From assembly GCA_009731375.1 (NCBI GenBank), contig BJOX01000279.1, positions 658,195 through 683,906 on the forward strand: a stretch of DNA of 25,712 bases. Reading direction: 5' to 3'. This document shows positions 10,140 through 19,566 of this stretch, piece by piece; position 1 is the first letter of the stretch, and every line of letters starts with the position of its first letter. Source of the DNA: Paulinella micropora. Taxonomy: Eukaryota > Cercozoa > Imbricatea > Euglyphida. The notes below the pieces were generated by a model. That model saw only the letters and a list, made by a program, of their open reading frames with translations, was not told where the DNA came from and ran no database searches. The translations under genes and the position numbers were made by a program.

Positions 10140-10929
10140 GTAGACACACATAAATACATACATAGATGCATACATACATACATACATACATGCATGCATA
10201 CATGCATGCATGCATGCATGCATACATACATACATACATACATACATACCTACATACCTACCTACCTACCTACCTACATACATACATACATACATACATA
10301 CATACATACAGACATACATACATACATACATACACACATACACACATACACACATGCATACATGCACACATACACACACATACATACATACATACATACA
10401 TACGTACGTACGTACGTACGTGTACGTACGTATACATACATACACGTAAGTGCATACATACATACATACGTACATGCGTAAGTGCATACATACATACATA
10501 CATACATACATGCATACATACAAACAAACAAACATAGATACATACATACATACATACATACATACATACATAAATACGTACATGCATACATACATACATT
10601 ACATACATAATATACATACATACATACATACATACATACATACATGCATACATACATGCATGCATGCATGCATACATACATACATACATACATATATACA
10701 TACATATATACATACATACATACATACGTATCTACATACGTATATACATACGTACATACATACGTACGTACATACATACATACATACATACATACATCAT
10801 ACATGCATACATGCATACATACATACATACATACATGCATGCATACATGCATGCATACATGCATACATACATGCATACATGCATACATACAGACATAGAT
10901 ACATACATACATACATACACACATACGTA

Positions 10930-11017
<88 letters not shown>

Positions 11018-11079
11018 CATGTATGTATGTATGTATATATATATATATATATAATACATACATATATATATATATATAG
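10140..11079. repeat. CATA array with CATG, ACGT and TTAC variants, then (TA)n
   Basis: Nearly continuous CATA/CATG tetranucleotides, a CTTA block at about 10928-10966 and TA dinucleotides at about 10967-11078. It ends TATATATAG, an AG usable as acceptor at 11079. Long poly-HTYI and poly-YVCM frames are repeat translation. Confidence 0.95.
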
Positions 11080-11136
11080 GCAAAGAGACAGGCGGAGATT
11101 AAAGAGGATCGAGCTGCGTTCCAGAAAGAAGTGGAG
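11080..11136 (+). CDS. Candidate exon 6
   Basis: A 57 nt island of ordinary complexity between (TA)nG and GTGGAG|GTATGTACC, phase 0 at both ends. It reads AKRQAEIKEDRAAFQKEVE, a charged, strongly helical pattern suited to a coiled coil. It is flanked on both sides by microsatellite, and the donor is close to the consensus. It joins in frame to exon 7, only 176 bp downstream. This is among the best-supported exons. Confidence 0.6.
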
Positions 11137-11312
11137 GTATGTACCTCTATGTGTATGTATGTATGTATGTACGTATGCACGTATGTATGTATGTATGTAT
11201 GTATGTATGTATGTATGTATGTATGTGTGTATGTATGTATGTATGTATGTGTGTGTGTGTGTATGTATGTATGTTTGTATGTTTGTTTGCATGTATGTAT
11301 TCATATGCATAG
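11137..11312 (+). repeat. Short TATG-array intron
   Basis: Starts GTATGTACC, consists mostly of (TATG)n with TGTG variants, and ends CATATGCATAG. The whole proposed intron is microsatellite. Confidence 0.75.
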
Positions 11313-11368
11313 GTGGCGGAGACATTTGTGAAGCTTACCTTTCAGGATATTGTCAGCGCGTCTTCGAG
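11313..11368 (+). CDS. Candidate exon 7
   Basis: Entered in phase 0 it reads VAETFVKLTFQDIVSASS and leaves in phase 2 at TTCGAG|GTAGTATT. If not spliced, the frame would end at TAG (11370-11372), giving a C terminus SASSR. Splicing to the island at 23374 instead restores Arg and keeps the frame open. Both readings are possible. The residues fit continuation of the helical protein begun in exon 6. Confidence 0.55.
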
Positions 11369-11770
11369 GTAGTATTAATATTAACAGGGACTTTCACACT
11401 CGCACGTGTTATCATTGGGGGCGTTCAAGAGGCGAGTGATCCAACTTTCAACACGCGGTTCTCAGCCAATGCGTGAGATGCGAACATTGTGAGGGTGTCA
11501 TTTCAAAGCCCCTGTTCTGAGCTTTCAAACGCTGTCGCATGACTATTGATAGAGAAAAGACGATATCAGAGTTAGCCAATGACGCCACGTGAATCTGCCC
11601 ATTATCATGGCCTGCTGATAATATTATTGTCAAACTGCAAAATAGTATCTAACTTCGAACTTTGTTTTTTGTCAAGGAAAATCTAAGATAAGATAAGTGA
11701 GGAGCAGGTCGTTTGAAAGCTCTTATCCTGAGCTTCCCGACGATATAAGATTGTTGTTGTATCATAATTG
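11369..11770. other. Unique sequence left of the copia element
   Basis: Non-repetitive sequence in proposed intron 7. It contains two copies of a short motif (TTTCAAAGC.C then GAGCTTTC near 11497; TTTGAAAGCTC near 11711) also found near 21546 and 22870. I see no gene. Confidence 0.5.
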
Positions 11771-12079
11771 CAACGTAATCTATCTCTCAAACGCAGAGTT
11801 TAGGGAAGCTACCCCGCTAAGGGTATAGAATAACCGAAGACTTGAAAGACTTTTAATAACTTTGGGTCACACAAAATGTTATGACCTTAACAGAATGGTA
11901 ATACTCATTTGATTCTAGGCATTCCAGACTATGATTCGCGAATACTCTAGAAAGTGTCCTTGTCAGCAATAAAGGTATTAATAACTGTCCGGCCTATAAA
12001 CCTGCCTATGACTAAGACTATCCAAATTACCGGTAAATTGACTAGGTGGAGTAACGGTTATTAATAGTACATTACAACG
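11771..12079 (-). repeat. 3' LTR of copia element (309 bp)
   Basis: Matches 20616-20894 except for three substitutions and an extra 30 bp (within about 12013-12045) bounded by TGACTA direct repeats. The block is bordered by CAACG on both sides on the + strand. Confidence 0.9.
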
Positions 12080-12091
12080 CTCCCGCTTAGT
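12080..12091 (-). promoter_or_regulatory. Probable polypurine tract
   Basis: On the - strand, AAGCGGGAG stands immediately inside the 3' LTR, where the plus-strand primer of an LTR element is expected. It is short and not purely purine. Confidence 0.45.
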
Positions 12092-12560
12092 CGCAAGTCA
12101 TAGGCTATATATATTAATATTAGTGGCCAGTGTGTAATAAAAAAAAAATACTGGTGAGGATCAGCTATGGGTAACCCGAAGGTCATCAACTCCCAATTTC
12201 ATCACATCCTCTATGCATGTATATATGTAGTCATGCAGTAACATGTATGAAGTATGTATGTGTTCAAAAATTTGCAAGCGCTTCCCGTAGAGGGTAGCAA
12301 AAATCGAAAAATTTTAGATTTCCTATTCTAGGACAGAAAGAAGGATAGAAAAGCAGGGGCGTCGAGCAGTCCGAGGCTGGATCGCCGACTCGGACTACCA
12401 TGCGAGGCCGGCAACCGCGAGGCTATCCCCAACTTAAATGCGCAAAACAAAACTGCTGCAACTTGCAAGCAACAAACTGCACAAAACATTCAAAGCAAAC
12501 ATAAGTGAGTGGACATGCAAATCTCGAAATTACTCGATCTTTACCGTAAATTTGTTAAGT
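12092..12560 (-). other. Internal 3' region of copia element
   Basis: No coding signal is seen. It includes a perfect 8 bp hairpin, AGTCCGAG (12368-12375) with CTCGGACT (12389-12396), in a GC-rich patch. Confidence 0.5.
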
Positions 12561-13040
12561 AAATACTCGAATTGTTCTTTCTGTAAATATTTTGTCATTA
12601 CATCACCCGGCAGGCTATCTGCTTCAAAGTTTTCGTCACGTAGTACCTACTTTTACAACTTGAACCAGGCCGCTTAATTTCACCGTCTCTCTGTAGGTGG
12701 TGCATAAAGTGTAATTCTAAAGGTACTAGTGTTTAGTCACGAGTCTATTACCTGACATACCCCTATCTGCCGCTAAGATTGTTTGAGAGTTATCCTCAAA
12801 TAATTCTATCAGCCCAGTGGCTCTTTTGGGCTATGTTTAGTTCTTGTGTGGTGTGTTTCAGAGCAAGTCCTTCTCTAATGCACCGTCAGTTGCTGCAAAT
12901 ATTTCAGCATCATTGGAACTTAGGGCGATGCGACTCTGTCGCTTTGATAACCATACAACTGGATCGCTGCCCCATAGGATCACGAATCCAGTGCGGGACT
13001 TCCATGTTTTCTTACAAACTTTGAGAGCCGCGTCGGGCAC
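12561..13040 (-). pseudogene. Copia RNase H domain, broken
   Basis: 12858-13040 reads PDAALKVCKKTWKSRTGFVI, then VVWLSKRQSRIALSSNDAEI. This is the copia RNase H pattern (SD.dwA, rS.tGy, isW.SkrQ, alSs.EAE) with D and E catalytic positions kept. A stop follows ALEKDLL. Traces of the C-terminal half continue in other frames (LGLIELFEDNSQTI, LVTKH, DGEIK) to about 12560. At least one frameshift also separates it from the RT frame near 13040. Confidence 0.8.
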
Positions 13041-14130
13041 ATGGAAAGTTTTGGATAGGTTTGCCCTTCCTGCTCTGACTTAGGCTCATGGAACGGTAAG
13101 CTAAACCTTGATAAGAGTTAACTAAATAACGAAAGATTCTGCCTAACATCGCATAAGTTATTCCCTTATCGATAGTTTGCGTGGCACTTGCTGAATTTAG
13201 TGCTTGTTCTATATCGGGCATTGTCATCTTCGTGAGAAACAGCAAACGACCAACTAAACTAGGAATTGAAAATTTTCGCAAGCTGGCTGATTCCGACATC
13301 GGTTCCGTGAAATGTTCTTGCGCTGGAGTACTGACGGGTTTAGCAGAATCGTAACCTACTTCTTTTAGTATTTGCTGCTGATATTTTCGCTGATGCAAAA
13401 TTATTTTCCCGTTCGATTGCTCTATCTCTATTCCTTTGAATTCACGGGCTATACCGAGTCTCTTGAGCGGGAAATGTTTTTCTAATGCGGACGCAAAACG
13501 CTCATATGCTTGTTTGTTTGGTGCTGTGAACAACAAGTCATCTACATGAAATATCCCTACTATCGCTTCTCTTAAAGCTTTATCATTTTCTACAAACATA
13601 CATAAATCAGAATCTAGCAGTCTAAAACCTAGCTCCTCTAACTTGGGTGCTAATATCTCATACCATCTTCTTCCTGCCTGAGGTGCGCCATATAAGGCAC
13701 CATCTATGCGCCATATCATCCCCTCATGCCCTTCTCTGTCTACACTCTCTGGCGCATATGCACAAACAGAGTCATTCATACGAGCATGCAGGTATGCATT
13801 TTTAAAATCTATGCCGTATAGTTTGTGTTTGTGCCAGGCAGATAGTTTGGCGAGAAATAAAAGTGAATGGTGCGCGGCGCAAGGAACAAAGAGCTGATCT
13901 GGGTTATAGCTAACACCGGATTCTAACATACCTCCCCGTAAAGCTAAACGAGACTTTATGAACTTTTTTCCGTTCTCATCTAACTTTACTTTGTGAACCC
14001 ATGTCAATCTAACTATCTTACTAACTCCTGCCTTCCTTGCCTCCTTATAGGGTACCCATGTGTATGTGTTAAAGGATTGAAGAGCTTTTAGTTCTGCTTT
14101 TACACCTTCTAAAACATCTTTAGCTGTCAA
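13012..14130 (-). CDS. Copia reverse transcriptase domain (RVT_2), pol fragment
   Basis: This 372-codon stretch has no internal stop. Early landmarks are TYTWVPYKEARKAGVSKIV near residue 22 and RLALRG near 61. The first catalytic Asp is in GIDFKNAYLHARMND (D108). GALYGAPQAGRRWYE is near 144 and the second catalytic motif is FHVDDLLF (195-198), HVDD in place of the usual YVDD. Downstream are GIEIEQSNGKI, YQQQILKEVGYD and the VGRLLFLTKMTMPDIEQAL thumb/connection motifs. It copies element RNA into DNA in virus-like particles. The frame opens upstream of the nominal start, so it is an internal pol segment, frameshifted from 14139-14462 and from RNase H. Confidence 0.9.
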   Translation of the reverse strand: MTAKDVLEGVKAELKALQSFNTYTWVPYKEARKAGVSKIVRLTWVHKVKLDENGKKFIKSRLALRGGMLESGVSYNPDQLFVPCAAHHSLLFLAKLSAWHKHKLYGIDFKNAYLHARMNDSVCAYAPESVDREGHEGMIWRIDGALYGAPQAGRRWYEILAPKLEELGFRLLDSDLCMFVENDKALREAIVGIFHVDDLLFTAPNKQAYERFASALEKHFPLKRLGIAREFKGIEIEQSNGKIILHQRKYQQQILKEVGYDSAKPVSTPAQEHFTEPMSESASLRKFSIPSLVGRLLFLTKMTMPDIEQALNSASATQTIDKGITYAMLGRIFRYLVNSYQGLAYRSMSLSQSRKGKPIQNFPCARRGSQSL

Positions 14131-14138
14131 ACCTGCCT

Positions 14139-14520
14139 CTATGACATCTTTGGGTACTCTACATACAAATAAAAATCACGAATCTCATCTGCCACCATAC
14201 GGTCATCGCATAAAAACATATTAGCGGGACTTTGCAACGGGTAGTCGGGATCTTTCACTGAGTATTTGTGGATTTCCGAATTCAACATCCGTTCTTCTTC
14301 GTCTTCAAACTTAACTATGTGGGTGGGCTGAGGTCTGTCTCTTACTACTAGTCTATCTCTGGGGTCACACACTCTGCTGACTACCCCTACCCGTACTATG
14401 CTCTCCCATCCCACACCGTACTTTTTCTTCGCCCATCCATCTCCCCATGCACGCGCTGGCACTCTTACTACCTTACCTATCAGCTCTTGAGCCTCTCTCT
14501 TTTCTCTCTTGGGCTCATTG
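14139..14520 (-). CDS. Integrase-RT linker with SH3/Tudor-like module, pol fragment
   Basis: The stretch carries VRVPARAWGDGWAKKKYG, then VGVVSRVCDPRDRLVVRD and THIVKFEDEEERML. This is an alternating pattern like a small beta-barrel (SH3, Tudor or chromo-like) that could bind chromatin. It continues the frame upstream of 14462 (EAQELIGK) and ends at a frameshift near 14139 (CCCAAAG), after which the RT frame begins. The domain assignment is inference from pattern only. Confidence 0.6.
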
Positions 14521-15216
14521 CTAGGGGTAAATCTCTCTACTGCCTTGCACTCTTTTACCGGGGATTATGTTACTCTCCGTTACTCTCTGACTCTGTTCCC
14601 ACGCTAATCCCTTAAATGGTGGTGATTTCTCTTCGTATGCTCTTCTTTCATGTATTTTTAGTGGATTTGTTGGATCTTGTTCATTTTCATGTTCTTGTGG
14701 TTTGATCTTGTGCTCTGTGGGTGGTTGTTGTGGATAATGTGGCTCTGGACTTGTGTGTAGGCGTGTATGGTTGTGATCCAGTGTATTCTTCTCCACATGC
14801 TCATTTTCATATGCGTGCTCATTCTCGTTCACATCGACATCAACATTTTCTATCTCCCCCTCAGCTTCATCAAACTGTGTTGTTGGGTGGTCGTTGTTGA
14901 CGTTGTGCGGTGACTTAGGTGATTGAGGTGGTGACTGGGGTGGTGACGCTTGTGGAGATGTGTGTGGTTGCTCACTCTCATTCTCATTCTCCCCCTCAGA
15001 GTCATCATTATCCCACGACACTAGTTTAGGAGGATGAGCTTGTTTACCGATTTTGTGAATATTAAATCTCACATCTCTCACTCCGGAAATTATCTTCTTA
15101 CCATCCCATACGCGGTATAGTTCCCGAAATAGATCATATCCAACTAGCATCACCTTTTTCCCTCTGCACTCTCCCTTCCGCACTTTAGTCTTGGTACATG
15201 TAACACACCCATGCAT
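14521..15216 (-). CDS. Integrase C-terminal region and low-complexity linker, pol fragment
   Basis: The N terminus carries KVMLVGYDLFRELYRVWDGK and VRDVRFN, the copia pattern after the integrase core (GY..g.k.YRv.d...v..s.dV.F.E). It is followed by about 120 residues rich in Asn, Glu, His, Pro and Ser (SPPQSPPQSPKSP, VDVDVNENEHAYENEH), a flexible linker. The overlap with 15150-15401 in another frame shows a frameshift near 15190. Confidence 0.78.
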   Translation of the reverse strand: MHGCVTCTKTKVRKGECRGKKVMLVGYDLFRELYRVWDGKKIISGVRDVRFNIHKIGKQAHPPKLVSWDNDDSEGENENESEQPHTSPQASPPQSPPQSPKSPHNVNNDHPTTQFDEAEGEIENVDVDVNENEHAYENEHVEKNTLDHNHTRLHTSPEPHYPQQPPTEHKIKPQEHENEQDPTNPLKIHERRAYEEKSPPFKGLAWEQSQRVTESNIIPGKRVQGSREIYP

Positions 15217-15415
15217 TCTATTGGTTTTAAGTGAAAGAGTGCTGGTTTTCTACCTAATAGCTGTTCATAAGGCGAGATTCCTTTGCGTTCCCCGTGAATT
15301 GCCGGTAGTATGTTGTGAATGGTTGTGGCTGCGTGCTCTAATTCTGCACAGAATTGCAGCGGTAATTTAGCGTGATATCGCATTGCCCGCCGTAATATCA
15401 TTCACTTTTTCCGCA
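15150..15415 (-). CDS. Integrase catalytic-core end, pol fragment
   Basis: Reads ILRRAMRYHAKLPLQFCAE, AATTIHNILPA, SPYEQLLGRKP and LFHLKPIECMG, which fits the copia integrase pattern 'LP..fW.eA..tA.yi.Nr.P....pyE...gkkP...hLr.fG'. The portion that should precede it (the core with its DDE residues) is not adjacent: it lies at 16037-16380 on the other strand. Confidence 0.8.
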
Positions 15416-15799
15416 ATAGGATTCCCGTCTTTATCGTTTGTCGCGGGGCCTCCCTCCCCTTCTACCCCCTTGTCGCAAAAGGATCATATCTTTCGTTGAC
15501 TTTCAATGGTTCATCATATTCGTCATCCCATCTATATATCATACTTTTAGTTAACCTCCCCCTTACTAGTATATCACTCTCGTTAATGTGGATGGGGTGT
15601 TTGAGTATTACTAGCTGTCCGTTTTGGTGGATGACTGATCTGTTGTGTTTGTGGTCCATCTGTCCTGTAGAGACTATGCTAACTGGTAAGGTAGTGTCAA
15701 GTAACATATTCTTTTCTACTGCTCTAGGCCTTCCTTTCCCATCTATTACTGTCAGTCTAGCTCTTCCTGACTTACTCAACTCCCTCTCTCCATTGCCTG
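15416..15799 (-). CDS. Protease C-terminal half and spacer, displaced pol fragment
   Basis: Reads RARLTVIDGKGRPRAVEKNM, LLDTTLPVSIVSTGQMDHKH and NRSVIHQNGQLVILKHPIHI. This matches the copia segment between the DSG active site and the HHCC finger (vadG, lpVS.vS.gql, ih..gq). In a normal element it precedes the finger, but here it follows it on the - strand. A frameshift lies near 15475. Confidence 0.75.
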
Positions 15800-16036
15800 A
15801 TCATGCAAGATTCGCAGAATCTCATATCACTCTCGTCACCAACTAACTTAATGTTCAGAATTTTTGCCAATAGGCGCATCTTTGTTAACCCATAATGCCC
15901 ACAGGCATAGTGAAAAAGCTTGATTCCTATCTTTTTAGGTTTGTCTGACTTTCTGGGGTAAGCTTCGTATAATACTATATCTACTTATTCTTTCTCTCTC
16001 TTATTTACTTCATGCTTACTTATCTCCTTTTGGTTG
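15800..16036 (-). CDS. Integrase HHCC zinc finger (GAG_pre-integrase), displaced pol fragment
   Basis: Reads VDIVLYEAYPRKSDKPKKIG, then KLFHYACGHYGLTKMRLLAK and RFCESCMI. H...H and C..C form the HHCC finger that folds the integrase N terminus. One in-frame stop lies upstream of VDIVL. Its 3' end (CESCMI) would naturally continue into KSKRLPRFAV, which begins at 16037 on the opposite strand. This segment is therefore inverted relative to the core. Confidence 0.78.
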
Positions 16037-16380
16037 TCATTTGTGAGGAAAGTCTAAACGTTTGCCACGTTTTGCAGTTAATACGATAGAAAGAGCACAA
16101 AAGCCAGGTATAATCCTACACATAGACACATCAGGACCGTGGGCAACTAGATCAATAGGTGGTAAACAGTATAAATTTTCAGTCACCGACGACTACTCAC
16201 TATTCATTCTTGACTTTTACTTAGCCCATAAGAACGAGTTTGTAGATTGTTTAAAACAAGCTGTAGCCTTTTATGAGAGACAGACAGGAAACAAAGTAAA
16301 AGAAATTCGTGCAGATCAAGAATTTGATATTCCGGAGGAAGCCATTAAGTGGCGGAAAAATGTTCGCTTTATTTGGAAAA
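16037..16380 (+). CDS. Integrase catalytic core on the opposite strand, pol fragment
   Basis: On the + strand: KSKRLPRFAVNTIERAQKPG, IILHIDTSGPWATRSIGGKQ, YKFSVTDDYSLF and VKEIRADQEFDIPEEAIKW. This is the copia/rve core with the first Asp in HIDTSGP and the second in RADQEF (normally DnGgEF). The rest of pol is on the - strand, so this piece is inverted. The coding match stops at about 16380. The third catalytic residue (Glu) and the 'NGvaEr' motif are missing from the window's readable order. Confidence 0.82.
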
Positions 16381-16777
16381 CTTCTAGCTCTACCGGGTTT
16401 ATCTCATCGACATCCATCAATCTGTCTTCTCTGCATGATATGTCTGTGCTTGCTCCACTATCCTGTACTGTCATGTCTCTCTTTTTCATCACTCTTTTTC
16501 TCACATGTATCAATACGTGCTCTGTCTCCCCTTCTGTCTCTGTCTCTATTTCTGTCTCTAGTTCTCCCTCTCCTCTTCCCTCACCTTCTCTCTCTTCTGT
16601 GAGTTGTGGAGGTGTAGTAATGGGACTCTCTGACTGCTCTATCCAAGTACACTCCTTCTATTGCTCTTACTATGTCAGTCAAAAAGTCATCTCTCTCAAG
16701 CTCGCCACTCACAACACGCATCACTTCTCCATTCATTCCCCTCACGCACTCATTCATCAACGTTTTAGCTATTTCAT
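16381..16777 (-). CDS. Acidic segment and protease active site, pol fragment
   Basis: On the - strand the stretch holds a Glu/Thr repeat (ELETEIETETEGETEH), then KKRDMTVQDSGASTDISC, with the catalytic Asp of a copia aspartic protease in DSGAS (16448-16462). The protease cuts the gag-pol polyprotein. The coding match ends at about 16385 (DEINPVELE), where the inverted integrase core begins. A frameshift lies near 16640. Confidence 0.75.
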
Positions 16778-18031
16778 TTATATCTTGAAGGTGATGACGG
16801 GGGGGTTGATGGGTTGTGTCTTTGTTGTTTGTGTTGGTGGGAGTGCTGTGATTGGTCTAGAACTAGAGATTTGGAGTTGTTGTGAGGTGGGACCTACTTG
16901 ATTACCGAACTTGTTGGCAGAAGTGGGCCCTAGTCGTCGCTCTCCATCATCCACTCCACTCTCTTCGCTCCCTTCTTTGCTCTGGCCGGTCCGCTGACTA
17001 GAAAATGGATTATGTGTGCTAAACTTTTTCTCATGTGGTGGTTGCGGAATATTTTGCGAGACTTGTGGACTTGTGGAAATTTTGGTGTCACGTAAAGTTT
17101 CAAATTCCCCGAAAACGAGTCTTTGCGAAATTTTATGAGACTTTTCCAATGCCGCAGCTTTAAGACCTCGTTCGTCTGGGTAGTAAGGAGATTTGGGGGG
17201 ACGCAACACNNNNNNNNNNCCCGGACGCAACACGGGACTTACCGACAAATCCAACTCCGGGTAATCTGGGTCTTGTGTGGCGTGATATCCGCAGTACCTT
17301 GCATAAGATAATCGTTTCGCGTGATTTTCGCATACTCCCTTTTCTTTTGATTTTTCAACGGAAACATTACATGGTTTTTTGCGTCTGTTTATTCCTGCAC
17401 ACTTCGTGTCAGGCGTGACTCCGTAAAAACTCTCAAGCCTCAAAGGAGTTTCGTTAGGGTTAGGGATGACTGGGGAACATCGTGGGGTGGCGGATACTAA
17501 CCGCACTTCCTTGCCTTCTCCCCGTAGTGAGGAGGGACCTCGTAGGGTGGCCGATACTAACCGCACTTCCCGTCCTTCTCCACTCTCACTACGTCTATTC
17601 CCTACCCTAGGTGTGGTCTTTGTATTGTTCAAAAGGGCTTGGGGACTTGTAGACTCGTGGAGTGGTGAGCTTGGTTGCTCATCCTCTTTTTCTCTTTCCT
17701 CCTCATCATCATCGCTCTTATCATAAGTGTTCCCCATATGGATTAAAGCAACGTTTGTGTCAGAGTCACTTTGTTCGTTTTCGTTTTGTGATAACGGTTG
17801 TCAGTTGTTATCAAAGTGAGTGCTTTCTTTTTCTTGTAAAAGGGTTTCTTTTTGTTTTTGTAGTTGTTCTTTTGTTCGTTCTTTTCTTGTTCTGTGGATT
17901 TGTCTTCTGTTTGATTCCGCTTCAATTTTCCTTCTTTGCGAAACTTTTCCGAAATCACCGGGCAATATCTCATGGTATGGCCTTTGGCATCACATCCGAA
18001 ACACGTGACTTTGAGTGTCCAGTTTGGAGCT
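16678..18031 (-). repeat. Duplicated gag/pol block, copy 1 (with 10-N gap)
   Basis: It matches 18233-19566 apart from a handful of substitutions and the N at 17210-17219. The gap is flanked on both sides by the same ACGCAACAC, so two overlapping contig ends were not merged. Coding content repeats that of copy 2 (acidic segment and gag end), so the second copy is annotated in detail. Confidence 0.9.
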
Positions 18032-18232
18032 NNNNNNNNNNNNNNNNNNNNNNNNNNNNNNNNNNNNNNNNNNNNNNNNNNNNNNNNNNNNNNNNNNNNN
18101 NNNNNNNNNNNNNNNNNNNNNNNNNNNNNNNNNNNNNNNNNNNNNNNNNNNNNNNNNNNNNNNNNNNNNNNNNNNNNNNNNNNNNNNNNNNNNNNNNNNN
18201 NNNNNNNNNNNNNNNNNNNNNNNNNNNNNNNN
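18032..18232. other. Assembly gap (201 N)
   Basis: It separates the two copies of the duplicated block. The sequence left of it ends exactly where copy 2's counterpart continues, and the sequence right of it begins exactly where copy 1's counterpart begins. Confidence 0.99.
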
Positions 18233-19566
18233 GTCAAAAAGTCATCTCTCTCAAGCTCGCCACTCACAACACGCATCACTTCTCCATTCATTCCCCTCAC
18301 GCACTCATTCATCAACGTTTTAGCTATTTCATTTTTATCTTGAAGGTGATGACGGGGGGGTTGATGGGTTGTGTCTTTGTTGTTTGTGTTGGTGGGAGTG
18401 CTGTGATTGGTCTAGAACTAGAGATTTGGAGTTGTTCTGAGGTGGGACCTACTTGATTACCGAACTTGTTGGCAGAAGTGGGCCCTAGTCGTCGCTCTCC
18501 ATCATCCACTCCACTCTCTTCGCTCCCTTCTTTGCTCTGGCCGGTCCGCTGACTAGAAAATGGATTATGTGTGCTAAACTTTTTCTCATGTGGTGGTTGC
18601 GGAATATTTTGCGAGACTTGTGGACTTGTGGAAATTTTGGTGTCACGTAAAGTTTCAAATTCCCCGAAAACGAGTCTTTGCGAAATTTTATGAGACTTTT
18701 CCAATGCCGCAGCTTTAAGACCTCGCTCGTCTGGGTAATAAGGAGATTTGGGGGCCCGGACGCAACACGGGACTTACCGACAAATCCAACTCCGGGTAAT
18801 CTGGGTCTTGTGTGGCGTGATATCCGCAGTACCTTGCATAAGATAATCGTTTCGCGTGATTTTCGCATACTCCCTTTTCTTTTGATTTTTCAACGGAAAC
18901 ATTACATGGTTTTTTGCGTCTGTTTATTCCTGCACACTTCGTGTCAGGCGTGACTCCGTAAAAACTCTCAAGCCTCAAAGGAGTTTCGTTAGGGTTAGGG
19001 ATGACTGGGGAACATCGTGGGGTGGCGGATACTAACCGCACTTCCTTGCCTTCTCCCCGTAGTGAGGAGGGACCTCGTAGGGTGGCCGATACTAACCGCA
19101 CTTCCCGTCCTTCTCCACTCTCACTACGACTATTCCCTACCCTAGGTGTGGTCTTTGTATTGTTCAAAAGGGCTTGGGGACTTGTAGACTCGTGGAGTGG
19201 TGAGCTTGGTTGCTCATCCTCTTTTTCTCTTTCCTCCTCATCATCATCGCTCTTATCATAAGTGTTCCCCATATGGATTAAAGCAACGTTTGTGTCAGAG
19301 TCACTTTGTTCGTTTTCGTTTTGTGATAACGGTTGTCAGTTGTTATCAAAGTGAGTGCTTTCTTTTTCTTGTAAAAGGGTTTCTTTTTGTTTTTGTAGTT
19401 GTTCTTTTGTTCGTTCTTTTCTTGTTCTGTGGATTTGTCTTCTGTTTGATTCCGCTTCAATTTTCCTTCTTTGCGAAACTTTTCCGAAATCACCGGGCAA
19501 TATCTCATGGTATGGCCTTTGGCATCACATCCGAAACACGTGACTTTGAGTGTCCAGTTTGGAGCT
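18233..19566 (-). repeat. Duplicated gag/pol block, copy 2
   Basis: Matches 16678-18031. This copy has no internal gap and runs without a break into the rest of gag, so it is the more reliable one. Confidence 0.9.
18324..19272 (-). CDS. Acidic pol N-terminal segment with second Cys/His cluster
   Basis: From MGNTYDKSDDDEEEREKEDE the frame runs 185 codons to 18715 and continues, after a frameshift near 18755, to 18324 (KSHKISQRLVFGEF, then Ser/Pro/Gln-rich). The residues C113, C123, C136, H139, C149 and H152 form a possible zinc site of the type found in short CxxxC...YCxxH proteins. The octamer EVRLVSAT occurs twice (57-64, 77-84). The ATG lies a few bases after the gag stop, but the frame is open upstream of it into gag's end, in the -1 register. 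Its function in the element is unknown. Confidence 0.6.

Noticed and set aside
16310-16520. Opposite-strand frame linking the DSGAS site to KRTFFRHLMASS
   Set aside because: The tail is antisense of the integrase core; the real protease match stops near 16385.
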